A DNA stretch of 9,016 bases from Candidatus Moraniibacteriota bacterium (GCA_030690925.1 JAUYFO010000087.1:1-9016); one strand, 5' to 3'; positions 1-7,848 are shown, counted from the first letter of the stretch. Made by a program: numbers and translations. Notes: generated by a model not told the origin, from the letters alone.

Positions 1-206
1 AAGCAAAAATCGTTCCCAAGGACGTGTACAGCTCTAATGCCTCATTTGAATTCTTTCCTGAGTTTGTAAAGATCATCTTCTATGATTCTGCCCAGGCCAT
101 CATCATCGAATCGCCCACCGTAGCCCGAGCCATGCGCCAGATATTCCAAATGCTCTGGTCACGCATCGGCGATGATGAATACAAACACAGCCAATTTATC
201 AGATAA
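1..206 (+). CDS. C-terminal fragment of a probable TrmB-family transcriptional regulator
   Basis: The reading frame enters from the left edge (first full codon at base 3) and stays open to a TAA at 204-206, giving about 67 residues of a larger protein. The visible tail runs through a short beta-rich stretch, then IIIESPTVARAM and RQIFQMLWSRI. This resembles the end of the effector domain of TrmB-like regulators common in Patescibacteria, where an 'IIIE..-iA-R-iF-lW' pattern closes the protein. The DNA-binding winged helix would lie outside the window. A GTG at 24 could formally start a 60-residue ORF, but the frame is open upstream of it, so I treat the gene as truncated by the window edge. 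It ends 18 bases before the UbiA-domain gene on the same strand, so the two may be co-transcribed. The family call is by eye from a short tail and is only moderately certain. Confidence 0.5.
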   Translation, partial: AKIVPKDVYSSNASFEFFPEFVKIIFYDSAQAIIIESPTVARAMRQIFQMLWSRIGDDEYKHSQFIR

Positions 207-224
207 GCGCTATACTGAAGCTAT

Positions 225-1859
225 ATGAAACGGTTTGTCTTCCGGTGTATCGAAAGTATCGAAAACGCTCCGCTTGGTCTCGGGTCGTTAGTGGTGACTT
301 TTCTAGCACTCATTCTTGCTCGACTGATGATCGAAAACGCACTGGCCCTCTTCGAAGAGCGCTCCTTTTTCTTTCTTTTCTTCGAATTCTCTCACACTTT
401 TCTCTTTTTCCTCTGTTCCTTCCTCATTCTCATCCCTATTGTCCGTTACGCCGGTGCCGAAAATATCAAGAAGGCGATCAACATTCTCCTCTTCGGCTTT
501 CTCATCATTCTCACGCCACCGATTATCGACCGCTGGATTATGGGAACTGGCAACTACTGGAGCTTCTACGAATTTGATGGTCTCTTTGGCCTCTTGCAAC
601 GCTTCTTTACACTCTTCGGTGACACTCCAGACATCGGCATTACCTACGGGGTGCGAGTCGAGGTAGTCTTGGTCACACTTGCCCTTGGTATCTATGCTTA
701 TCTCAAATCCAGACTCCTCAAGCAAGCGCTGCTCGTAGCACTCCTCACCTATACTACCCTCTTTATCCTTGGCACCTTCCCTTCCTGGGTGACACTCGCC
801 GTCCTTACTTTTCAAAAAGGACTGCTTGCTATCAATAGCAACGATGTAGCGGCCCTTTTCCTTTCTCCAGAGCAAATCCTCGGACGAGATCTCATCGATT
901 TCCGCAGCGTGCTTAATTTCAAGATGAGCCTGGTTTACGCTCTCCTCGTAAGTGGTCTAGCGAGCCTGTTGCTCTTCCGACAATACCCCCGTTACTTCTC
1001 TGCGCTCTGGCATAACGCTCGTTTCCCTCAACTCATCTATCATGCTGGGCTCCTTCTTCTCGGTATGATCCTGGCCTGGTATTTCTCCAACAGTCATATT
1101 CGTTTTGAGTTTTTTCACATTGTCGCTATCCTCACCCTCTTAATCGCTGTCGAAAGCGCTTGGCTCGCTTCCGTTGTCGCAAATGATCTTCATGATACCG
1201 CTATTGATGCCATCACCAATACCGGCAGGCCCCTTATCAAACAAACTATCCCACCTCACCTCTATCGCTTGTTTGGCATCCTGTTCTTTGTGACCTCACT
1301 CTTTTTTGCTGCCCTGGTTAGTTTTTCCGCTTTGCTCATCCTGCTCTGCTACCAGGCCCTGGCTTGGCTCTACTCTGCTTCACCCCTCCGGCTTAAAAAA
1401 TACCCACTGGTGGCCACCTGTATTGCCGCTTGCGCCGGTATCCTGATTCTCATTGCTGGATTCGTAGCCGTAGCCCCTACCCACAACATCGAAGCTCTCC
1501 CACTCTCACTCTTAAGCTATCTTTTCGTCGCCTACCTCCTGGCACTGCCCATCAAGGACTTCAAAGACATCGCTGGTGATAAGCACGATCACATCTACAC
1601 CATTCCCGTGCTCTTGGGAGCCACGCTCGCCAAACAAGTTATCGGCAGCCTGACCTTTCTCCTTTTTGCCATCAGTCCACTCGTCCTTCACATCCGTCCT
1701 CTGTTTTTGCCTGCCCTCTTCTTTGGCGGTCTATCCTTCTTCGCCCTCCAAAAAGGAACCCCTATTGAGAGTTCCTTCTTCGCCTTCCGCAAACTGCCTC
1801 GCATCATCCTTAGTATCACTCTCTTCTACGGTTTGACCATTGCCCTCTTTCTTTTCTAA
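225..1859 (+). CDS. UbiA-family prenyltransferase with a long N-terminal membrane extension
   Basis: This 544-residue integral membrane protein carries a UbiA-type domain in its C-terminal half. The first aspartate-rich motif is NDLHDTAID at 320-328 and the second is DFKDIAGDK at 445-453, followed by TIPVLLG. YSASPLRLKKYP at 383-394 matches the usual segment between them. These motifs bind Mg-diphosphate and transfer a prenyl chain to an acceptor such as a quinone ring, chlorin or lipid; the acceptor cannot be told here. UbiA proteins are usually about 300 residues. Here about 270 extra residues with several hydrophobic spans (roughly 18-40, 47-73, 86-102, 144-160, 166-200, 233-250) precede the core, which starts near 268. 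The ATG at 225 follows a weak GAAG at 217-220. A 110-residue frame at 245-577 is a shadow of this gene. The enzyme class is well supported; the substrate is unknown. Confidence 0.85.
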   Translation: MKRFVFRCIESIENAPLGLGSLVVTFLALILARLMIENALALFEERSFFFLFFEFSHTFLFFLCSFLILIPIVRYAGAENIKKAINILLFGFLIILTPPIIDRWIMGTGNYWSFYEFDGLFGLLQRFFTLFGDTPDIGITYGVRVEVVLVTLALGIYAYLKSRLLKQALLVALLTYTTLFILGTFPSWVTLAVLTFQKGLLAINSNDVAALFLSPEQILGRDLIDFRSVLNFKMSLVYALLVSGLASLLLFRQYPRYFSALWHNARFPQLIYHAGLLLLGMILAWYFSNSHIRFEFFHIVAILTLLIAVESAWLASVVANDLHDTAIDAITNTGRPLIKQTIPPHLYRLFGILFFVTSLFFAALVSFSALLILLCYQALAWLYSASPLRLKKYPLVATCIAACAGILILIAGFVAVAPTHNIEALPLSLLSYLFVAYLLALPIKDFKDIAGDKHDHIYTIPVLLGATLAKQVIGSLTFLLFAISPLVLHIRPLFLPALFFGGLSFFALQKGTPIESSFFAFRKLPRIILSITLFYGLTIALFLF

Positions 1860-1872
1860 AAAATTTCCCTCT

Positions 1873-1896
1873 CCAAAGATGATAGTTGGTTTTTTT
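1873..1896 (+). terminator. Weak intrinsic terminator candidate after the UbiA-domain gene
   Basis: CCAA at 1873-1876 can pair with TTGG at 1886-1889 around a 9-base loop, and seven T residues follow (1890-1896). The stem is only 4 bp, so this is a weak candidate. Its position 14 bases after the stop codon and the T-tract are what support it. Confidence 0.3.
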
Positions 1897-1897
1897 G

Positions 1898-1921
1898 TTT
1901 TCTACTGTTTTTTCTACTGTT
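1898..1921. repeat. Perfect 12-bp tandem duplication in the convergent gap
   Basis: TTTTCTACTGTT occurs twice head to tail at 1898-1909 and 1910-1921. The second copy also forms the left arm of a perfect 7-bp inverted repeat, TTTTCTA (1910-1916) with TAGAAAA (1924-1930) around a 7-base loop. That hairpin overlaps the rsmA stop codon at 1923-1925. The element lies between two convergent genes, so slippage here would be largely neutral; a role in slowing convergent transcription is only a guess. Confidence 0.75.
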
Positions 1922-1922
1922 G

Positions 1923-2717
1923 TTAGAAAACTTTCGCCAGGCTTTCCCAATTCTCTACAGAAAGAGCCTGCGCACGAATGTCTTTGCGCAGATCCAGACC
2001 AAGCAGTGCCTCTTCTACTGCCTCGCGTGACAAAGAAAGACTGGTGGCCAAATTATTCGCCAGTGTCTTACGTCGTGCTGCGAATCCGGCCCGCACCAAA
2101 CGAAATACCTTACGATCCTCTTCAGCATCATATGGCCGCCTCGGAATGATGTGAATGATAGCACTATCAACTTTTGGTATTGGATCAAAAGCTTCTTTCT
2201 GGACAAAAAACTTTTTCTCCACGCTGGCATAGTACTGGGCCATCACCGAAAGAAGGCTCATGGCTCCAGGTTTAGCAGCCAAACGCTCAGCCACCTCGTC
2301 CTGCACCATGAGCGTCAGCGACTGCGGCTGGACCGACAGTGATAGCAATCTCCGAATAATCGGCGCCGTAATATAGTAAGGAATATTAGCAATAATCTTG
2401 TAAGGATGCTCCGCGAATCCGGTTGTCTCGAGCAGCTCCTCCAGGTAAATATCCAAAATATTCCCTTCCAGAATAGAAACACTCTTTGATTCGATGAAGC
2501 TCCGTTGCAGACGTCCTACCAGTTCATGATCAAGCTCGATAGCCAACAGTTTTTCTACCAGTGGCGAAAGACGATGGGTAAGCACTCCGGTACCAGGACC
2601 AATTTCCAGTATCCAATCTGTTTTTTGTACATCCGCCACGGCAAAAATCCCCTCAATAACCTCTTCATCCTTGAGAAAATTCTGCCCCAATGATTTTTTG
2701 GCTTTTACTTTTTCCAT
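1923..2717 (-). CDS. rsmA: 16S rRNA dimethyladenosine transferase RsmA (KsgA)
   Basis: This 264-residue SAM-dependent methyltransferase N6,N6-dimethylates the two adjacent adenosines in the loop of the 3'-terminal helix of 16S rRNA, a late small-subunit maturation step. Family motifs are all present: KSLGQNFLKD at 8-17, the SAM-binding EIGPGTG at 38-44, the acidic ELD at 61-63 that ends strand 2, EGNILD at 84-89, the catalytic NIPYY at 111-115, and the RAGFAARRKTLANNL segment at 209-223 that starts the C-terminal domain. The length is normal for the family. It starts 13 bases after the stop of the glycosyltransferase gene upstream and is the last gene of the minus-strand cluster. No Shine-Dalgarno sequence precedes the ATG; the bases just before it read CACTCCT. 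The gene looks intact and the call is secure. Confidence 0.97.
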   Translation of the reverse strand: MEKVKAKKSLGQNFLKDEEVIEGIFAVADVQKTDWILEIGPGTGVLTHRLSPLVEKLLAIELDHELVGRLQRSFIESKSVSILEGNILDIYLEELLETTGFAEHPYKIIANIPYYITAPIIRRLLSLSVQPQSLTLMVQDEVAERLAAKPGAMSLLSVMAQYYASVEKKFFVQKEAFDPIPKVDSAIIHIIPRRPYDAEEDRKVFRLVRAGFAARRKTLANNLATSLSLSREAVEEALLGLDLRKDIRAQALSVENWESLAKVF

Positions 2718-2730
2718 AGGAGTGTTGGTA

Positions 2731-4512
2731 TCAATTAAAGTATTTTACAATCATTTCCCATCGGGGAATAGCCAGTGCCTCTACTTTTTTCTGAAAAACT
2801 TCTTGCCGATCTTGTTTCTTTCCAGTTACCCATTCTGGCTTGGGAGTGAGGATACGGACCGTGAGAGCGCCAAAAGGGATTTCTTCCACCACAGAAAACT
2901 TTTCCGCATACCATTTCATTTCCTTGGTCAGCGATGAAGCGGAACGAAACACGAAAAAGTACTGCCCTTGTTCAAAAAGAGGATCCGTCGACAAGGTCGG
3001 CCCAAAGAAATGAATATTTCTTTTTTCGAGTAACAACCATAGTGATGGCTCGTATTCAGACTCGCTCTTCAGATACACCGGTTCATTCTTCCCCTCTGTC
3101 CGTGCTGCAATAAAATCAACAACCTGTTCTTGTTGTTTGAGAGTAATCCTCCCGGTTTCCGGAAAAATATCTTCCTTCCCAACCACGCTCGTTTCAGATA
3201 CAGCCACCTGCTCGGCCTCTACAAAAAGTGTTCTAACAATTTGTAGACTCATCCCCATCACCATAGCAGTCAGGACACAAGCAAACACAAAACGCATCCT
3301 GTTTTTTTCCGGATCAATACACTGGAGCAACAACCCAAAGAAAAATATCGGTAAAGGGCCAACGAGCAGAAAGAATCTTGGATAGAGATACTTCCCCGAC
3401 ATCATAATAGAAAAGAAAAACAGAAAAGAAAAAACAAACCACAAGAGTAACAGAACCAAAAATCTTTTTTTCACTTCATTTTTTTCTTTCGTTAAAAAAA
3501 CTCCCAAGAGAAAAAGAGAGAGGACAAAAAATACATATCCTGCTAGACGATACGGAGCTTCTGCTTTACATGAGCGACACGTGAGCCCAAGCGATGACCC
3601 ATCCGGCCGACCAGCATTGATAGCATCGTGCCCCGTCAATATCAGAAAATAATTGCCAGCATGATAGCGAAAGTTTTGAACAATCTTAACGGGTAACTTA
3701 GTGTTATTTTTTTCTGAGGGTACGTCAATTTTATCTGTCAATGCCGTAACCATTTGCCCGCCAGTAACCACCTCATGCAATATCGTCGGTAAAAACAACA
3801 CTCCCATTACCAGAAATATTCCTCCCCAAGTTCTGGCAAAAAGATGTGGCCGTTTCCATAACAAAAATGTTCCTACCACGACAGGAGCAACTAAAAGAGC
3901 TGAAACATGAAGTTGCATTGTAACGGCCAAGGTGACGGCTACTCCCCCAAACCACCAGAGTTGCTGTTTCGGTGCTACTGTTCCCGTCCCCTTGATCAAG
4001 GTAAATATCAAAAGTAAAAGAAAAAATGGCAAGCTATTAGGATTCCACGAAAAACGCGCGTACAGAATAAGGAACGGTGAAGAAGCAAAAATCGCCAGAA
4101 CAAAAAGACTGAAAATCCGAGTAAAAAAGAGCCGGGCAGAAACATAAAAAAGAGGGAGAGAAAGAAGTGAGAAAAAAAGTGTCGCCCCGGCATGGCCAGC
4201 TGGAGTATTCCCAAAAATCTGAGCAGAAATAAATTCGAAAATGTAAAAAAGAGAACCGAGACGCAAATCCGTGCCTGCGGCTTTTGGCCCAACCACAGGA
4301 AGCTTTCCGAGACCCTCTTCCACGGCCGGAGCCACAGCGAAATAGTCATCGACCTGATCCGTTTCAAAATGGAGCCACTCGGAAAAATGGTAGGTTCGAA
4401 ACAATGCCCCCATCAACACAATAGTAAGTAACACCACGGAAAAGGCCGTTTTTTGAGGCGATCCGAAAAATTGTAAGAAGAGAGTACGCATGATTTTCTG
4501 CTCTTTGTTCAT
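2731..4512 (-). CDS. GT-C fold membrane glycosyltransferase (PMT/ArnT-like)
   Basis: This 593-residue polytopic membrane protein has the layout of lipid-phosphosugar-dependent GT-C enzymes (PMT/ArnT type). A first membrane span at about 22-38 is followed by a loop with FRTYHFSEWLHFETD (38-52), whose E50/D52 sit where GT-C enzymes place the catalytic acidic residue. About ten more hydrophobic spans follow. A K-Y-L-Y-P-R-F cluster at 374-380 enters a late span, as in PMT-type proteins. The C-terminal 150 or so residues (from about 440) are soluble and have no recognised motif. Such enzymes move a sugar from polyprenyl-phosphate to a protein or lipid on the outer membrane face; donor and acceptor are not readable here. 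An ATG at 4491 (Met8) is an alternative start, since neither site has a clear ribosome binding site. It begins 20 bases after the RlpA-domain gene and is probably in the same transcript. Confidence 0.75.
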   Translation of the reverse strand: MNKEQKIMRTLFLQFFGSPQKTAFSVVLLTIVLMGALFRTYHFSEWLHFETDQVDDYFAVAPAVEEGLGKLPVVGPKAAGTDLRLGSLFYIFEFISAQIFGNTPAGHAGATLFFSLLSLPLFYVSARLFFTRIFSLFVLAIFASSPFLILYARFSWNPNSLPFFLLLLIFTLIKGTGTVAPKQQLWWFGGVAVTLAVTMQLHVSALLVAPVVVGTFLLWKRPHLFARTWGGIFLVMGVLFLPTILHEVVTGGQMVTALTDKIDVPSEKNNTKLPVKIVQNFRYHAGNYFLILTGHDAINAGRPDGSSLGLTCRSCKAEAPYRLAGYVFFVLSLFLLGVFLTKEKNEVKKRFLVLLLLWFVFSFLFFFSIMMSGKYLYPRFFLLVGPLPIFFFGLLLQCIDPEKNRMRFVFACVLTAMVMGMSLQIVRTLFVEAEQVAVSETSVVGKEDIFPETGRITLKQQEQVVDFIAARTEGKNEPVYLKSESEYEPSLWLLLEKRNIHFFGPTLSTDPLFEQGQYFFVFRSASSLTKEMKWYAEKFSVVEEIPFGALTVRILTPKPEWVTGKKQDRQEVFQKKVEALAIPRWEMIVKYFN

Positions 4513-4532
4513 TACAGAGGAAGTCCACGAGA

Positions 4533-5501
4533 CTAGTTTATAATCTCTTCCATTTTGACATAGATCACGCCGGCACCGACTGAAGCAATCTTGGCAAAGG
4601 CTACTTTGTCGAGATCGATGATGCGCCCTGGCACAAACGGTCCACGATCATTGATGACCACGATGACACTTTTACCATTCTCCGTGTTGGTCACCTTCAC
4701 ATAGCTGCCCTTGGGAAGCCAGGGATTGGCCGCCGCCATTGTTCCTGTCCAAGCATACCACGACGCTCCACCTGAATGCTTTTTACCGAGTTTGACGTAC
4801 GTCCCTTGGGTAACAATCTCTGTTACCGGCTCTTTAGCCCGTTCCGTTCGCAAGAGCTTACGATTCACTTCCTTGCCATCGTGTGTGCTTACCCGATAAA
4901 CAAGCCGGTCCAACCCCTTCTCACCCTTCTGCGTTACTACGGTTTTACGCCAAGATAACTTATCGTCTTCATTGGCCTTTTTTTCAAAAGCGACGATCTT
5001 ATCTACCGTCTGCTCTTCGATCACCACGCGTGTAATAACGATTGTCAGTCCGCGCTCAGCAACCGCTCCCCTGTCAGGCTTAACGATATCATCCTCATCC
5101 AAAGTAATCCCTGATTCCGCCAGAGCCTCTCCCACCGAACGCGCCTGCACCTGGTACGATTGTCGCTTGCCGTCGGCCTGCACGACTACCTCATGGGTCC
5201 GGACGACAAATATCCGCATTCCAGGAGTCAGTGCTGTCTCGGAAACCGGGAAGGCCGTTTCTTTTCCCCCGAGCGTCAAATGATGCACCATCAAAAACTC
5301 ACCAACTGTTTTTTCAGTAACACCACGGAAAGAAAACTCCAATCCGTTATCTGAAAGAAAAATATCTTTTGGGATGCCAGCAAAATAATCCGCTTTCGGC
5401 CATGAAAAAAAAATGCTGAGCACCAGCACTCCAAAACCCATCACGATGGCCAAAGGAAACCATTTCCTTATTTGTATTTTTATCTTCCGTTTCCCCAACA
5501 T
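4533..5501 (-). CDS. Cell-wall protein with DUF348, G5 and RlpA-like double-psi beta-barrel domains
   Basis: This 322-residue protein has an N-terminal membrane anchor or uncleaved signal at about 14-34, then outward-facing domains. Residues about 45-100 look like a weak DUF348 repeat and about 101-155 a clearer one (SVGEALAESGITLDEDD). A G5 domain spans about 155-234, ending EPVTEIVTQGT. The C-terminal barrel (about 243-318) has the RlpA signature: GGASWYAW, LPKGSYVKVTN, INDRGPF and GRIIDL. YabE/Rpf-type proteins combine the same DUF348 and G5 parts with a 3D or Rpf catalytic domain that acts on peptidoglycan, so a cell-wall cleaving or binding role is likely. The catalytic Asp candidate is kept (D285), but the His of the usual TAAH motif is Asn259, so activity is uncertain. 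It starts 5 bases after the comM stop. Confidence 0.88.
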   Translation of the reverse strand: MLGKRKIKIQIRKWFPLAIVMGFGVLVLSIFFSWPKADYFAGIPKDIFLSDNGLEFSFRGVTEKTVGEFLMVHHLTLGGKETAFPVSETALTPGMRIFVVRTHEVVVQADGKRQSYQVQARSVGEALAESGITLDEDDIVKPDRGAVAERGLTIVITRVVIEEQTVDKIVAFEKKANEDDKLSWRKTVVTQKGEKGLDRLVYRVSTHDGKEVNRKLLRTERAKEPVTEIVTQGTYVKLGKKHSGGASWYAWTGTMAAANPWLPKGSYVKVTNTENGKSVIVVINDRGPFVPGRIIDLDKVAFAKIASVGAGVIYVKMEEIIN

Positions 5502-5506
5502 GATAG

Positions 5507-7027
5507 CTATTCTTTAAAACGATATTGGAGCGCTTCAGCAAGATGGTTCATCGAGAGCTGCTCGGCTCCGGCCAGATCAGCAATCGTGCGCGCCACCTTG
5601 AGCACTCGCATATACCCTCGCGCTGAAAGTTTCAAGCGGCCGACCGCCTCACGCAAAACGTTCCGAGAAGTTTCATCGAGCACGCAAATTTCTTTGACCA
5701 TCTGACTCGTCATCTCCGCATTGGTGTAGTACGGCTTTTGGGCGAAGCGCTCACGCTGCCGATGGCGCGCTTGTTCCACTCGTTTGCGAATATCCACACT
5801 CTTCTCACCGTGTTTCCCATCTTCATCAAGCTTCTCGATTTTGAGCCGCGGCACCTCAACATGCAGATCAATCCGGTCCATGATCGGTCCAGAAATTTTG
5901 AGACGATAGCGGTTGGCCTGAGCCGGAGCGCAAGCACACACCCGCTCCGGATCCCCAGCATAGCCACAAGGACAAGGATTCATAGCGGCAATAAGCATGA
6001 AACGCGCCGGGAAACAGAGTGACCCCTTGGCCCGCGATACTGTCACCTCGCCGTCCTCAAGCGGCTGACGCAAATTTTCCAGTACCACGCGGGAAAATTC
6101 CGCAAACTCATCAAGAAACAGCACTCCGCGATGAGCCAGACTGATTTCCCCAGGCTTGGGGTAAGTCCCGCCTCCAACCAGCGACACGGCACTGGCCGTA
6201 TGATGGGGCGAGCGAAAGGGCCGCTTCACTATCAAGACATCACCCCGCTGCAATTTTCCAGCTACGGAAAATATCTTGGTCACTTCCAGACTTTCGGCGA
6301 AATCCAACTGGGGTAAGATAGTAGGTAGCGTCTTGGCGAGCAAGGTCTTGCCACTCCCCGGTGGCCCCACAAAGAGTAAGTTATGCCCACCCGCCGCCGC
6401 AATCTCGAGTGCCCGCTTAGCATGCTCCTGGCCACGGACATGAGCCATATCATATTCCTCTTCCTGCACAGCCGCTGTTTCTACGGTGTAGACAAAGGGT
6501 GTTATGACTCCTTCCCCCCGCAAATGTTTGATCAGATCGAAGAGATTTTTCACCGGAATCACCTGTATACCCTGTACCAGGGCCGCTTCTTTAGCGTTAT
6601 CAATCGGCACATAAACCTCATCGAAGCCGTTCTCTTTGGCAAACAAAGCAATGGGGAGTACTCCCTGTACCCGACGCACGTTGCCATCAAGAGCCAATTC
6701 TCCGATAAACAATTTTCGCTCGACTCCAAATACCATCTGATTGGTAGCAAGCAAAAATCCCAACGCCATGGGTAGATCATAAATGGGGGTATTCTTGGGC
6801 AGATCAGCCGGAGCCAGATTGACCGTGATGCGCCCGCTCTGGTGTGGCGGTTTGAAACCACTGTTCTTAATGGCGGAGCTCACCCGATCACGTGATTCCT
6901 TGATCGCCGTATCCGGTAATCCCACCAGAGTAAAGGCATGCAACCCATGTGACAAGACGTCGACCTCGACCTCAACGAGGACGCTTTCGAGACCAAAAGT
7001 AGCAGCGGAATAGACTTTGGCTGACAT
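5507..7027 (-). CDS. comM: YifB/ComM family AAA+ ATPase (Mg-chelatase-like)
   Basis: The 506-residue protein matches YifB/ComM over its length. It has an N-terminal Lon-protease-like domain (about 1-170, starting MSAKVYSAATFGLE), Walker A GPPGSGKT at 221-228, Walker B VLFLDE at 302-307, and the Cys-rich insert PCPCGYAGDP at 351-360 with a second pair C364/C366. ISGPIMDRIDLHVEVPRL follows at 378-395, and a C-terminal helical domain with LSARGYMRVLKVARTIADL. In naturally competent bacteria ComM is a hexameric helicase that promotes branch migration during integration of transforming DNA; a role in this organism is inferred. I chose the ATG at 7027 because family members begin with this M-x-AKVYSA segment and it leaves 10 bases after the lspA-like stop. 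A GTG at 7057 would add ten residues and overlap that gene by 20 bases. The gene appears intact. Confidence 0.95.
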   Translation of the reverse strand: MSAKVYSAATFGLESVLVEVEVDVLSHGLHAFTLVGLPDTAIKESRDRVSSAIKNSGFKPPHQSGRITVNLAPADLPKNTPIYDLPMALGFLLATNQMVFGVERKLFIGELALDGNVRRVQGVLPIALFAKENGFDEVYVPIDNAKEAALVQGIQVIPVKNLFDLIKHLRGEGVITPFVYTVETAAVQEEEYDMAHVRGQEHAKRALEIAAAGGHNLLFVGPPGSGKTLLAKTLPTILPQLDFAESLEVTKIFSVAGKLQRGDVLIVKRPFRSPHHTASAVSLVGGGTYPKPGEISLAHRGVLFLDEFAEFSRVVLENLRQPLEDGEVTVSRAKGSLCFPARFMLIAAMNPCPCGYAGDPERVCACAPAQANRYRLKISGPIMDRIDLHVEVPRLKIEKLDEDGKHGEKSVDIRKRVEQARHRQRERFAQKPYYTNAEMTSQMVKEICVLDETSRNVLREAVGRLKLSARGYMRVLKVARTIADLAGAEQLSMNHLAEALQYRFKE

Positions 7028-7037
7028 AGACAAGAGA

Positions 7038-7451
7038 TTATGAGGGAGCAGTTCCACGATGGCGCATCTCCCACCATATTAAAAATACCACACTCACAGT
7101 CAAGACAACATCGGCCCCATTGAAGAGCGGGAATCCAGGAAGCTTTAGGAAATCATACACACAGCCATAGAAGAGGCGCTCCAGAGCATTGCTGGTCCCA
7201 GCCACTATGATAAGAAGCCACCAAACCCGCAACCGACTCTGAGCATACCACCAGGCTCTCCCGAAAAAGAACAGCGCTCCGCAAAAGAGGAGCAAGAGGA
7301 GAAAAGAAGGAATAGCCACTCCAAAGGGCCCCTCAGCATTACACAGCGCAGGTACTTTCTGATACAAGCGCGCCAGCCACGCCATGCCCTGGAAGCAACC
7401 AAGCAAAAAGGTCACGGAAAGCACGCCCAAAAGCATCTTCCGTGACCTCAT
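7038..7451 (-). CDS. lspA: Signal peptidase II-like protein (LspA), divergent and short
   Basis: This 137-residue membrane protein has about four hydrophobic spans (roughly 6-25, 46-64, 75-86, 113-128). The LspA signature region is recognisable: NAEGPFG at 38-44 for the NxGxAFG element, GTSNALERLFYGCVYDF at 85-101 and LFNGADVVLTV at 109-119. Both catalytic aspartates expected for this family are present, D100 in GCVYDF and D114 in FNGAD. LspA cleaves the signal peptide from lipoproteins after lipid attachment, at the cytoplasmic membrane. It differs from the textbook form in being shorter than the usual 150-170 residues, and in having E91 where the GNxxDR motif has Asp. An AAGG lies about 8 bases before the ATG. 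It starts 10 bases after the traR-like stop and ends 10 bases before comM. The call rests on motifs, so lipoprotein processing is inferred. Confidence 0.82.
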   Translation of the reverse strand: MRSRKMLLGVLSVTFLLGCFQGMAWLARLYQKVPALCNAEGPFGVAIPSFLLLLLFCGALFFFGRAWWYAQSRLRVWWLLIIVAGTSNALERLFYGCVYDFLKLPGFPLFNGADVVLTVSVVFLIWWEMRHRGTAPS

Positions 7452-7461
7452 AAAGCAAACC

Positions 7462-7806
7462 TTAAATGACAGTCCGAGCCCCAGGATAAGCCTCGAGTCG
7501 TTCTACACTGATTTCTTTGCCTGTTTTTTCGCATAAACCATACGTTCCCTGTTCCATCTTGGTGAGGGCATCGTTGACATCCTTGAGTTGGGTCTCGAGT
7601 GCCTGCTCCAGGCCAAGATTGTCGACATACTCCTCGACTTCGGATGCGTTTTCATCAGGGTCGGTTCCCATGTCCTCGATCCGGGTCTTGTAATTCCCCG
7701 TAGTATCAGTCGCTGTGGCAAAACGGGACAATTCCTGTTCCAGACGTCCTTTTTCAGCAAGCAACAGGTCTTTCAGTTTGGCCAGTGTTTGTGTGTCCAG
7801 TGCCAT
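7462..7806 (-). CDS. DksA/TraR-family protein with a degenerate zinc finger
   Basis: The 114-residue product has an N-terminal helical part (LAKLKDLLLAEKGRLEQELSR at about 8-28), an acidic stretch GTDPDENASEVEEY (47-60), a second helix (61-85), and the C-terminal block GTYGLCEKTGKEISVERLEAYPGA (87-110) typical of DksA/TraR proteins. Canonical members bind zinc through four cysteines (C-x2-C-x17-C-x2-C) and enter the RNA polymerase secondary channel to change promoter response. Here only C92 remains: the second position is Thr95, the third is Val113, and the protein ends one residue later. It is the first gene of the six-gene cluster, about 36 bases downstream of the predicted start point of the TAGACA-TATACT promoter. 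Polymerase binding is inferred from the family. No Shine-Dalgarno sequence is visible. Confidence 0.85.
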   Translation of the reverse strand: MALDTQTLAKLKDLLLAEKGRLEQELSRFATATDTTGNYKTRIEDMGTDPDENASEVEEYVDNLGLEQALETQLKDVNDALTKMEQGTYGLCEKTGKEISVERLEAYPGARTVI

Positions 7807-7848
7807 ACGGTTCAGCTATTAAAAATGAGTGTTCTCTCTTGCTCCACT

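Noticed and set aside
211..216. TATACT as a -10 box for the UbiA-domain gene.
   Set aside because: No -35 box lies at a suitable distance, and the box is only 8 bases from the start codon, which would give an almost leaderless transcript.
303..875. A 190-residue minus-strand frame opposite the UbiA-domain gene.
   Set aside because: It is a highly charged shadow of a membrane-protein gene whose UbiA motifs are in the plus-strand frame.
1898..1923. TTTCTACTGTTGT resembles the 3' part of Cas12a CRISPR repeats.
   Set aside because: There is no repeat-spacer array, the TCTAC/GTAGA hairpin of those repeats is absent, the two copies are directly adjacent, and the sequence runs into the rsmA stop codon.
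7028..7057. GTG at 7057 as the comM start.
   Set aside because: It would add ten residues not typical of the family and overlap the lspA-like gene by 20 bases; the ATG at 7027 gives the usual family N-terminus.
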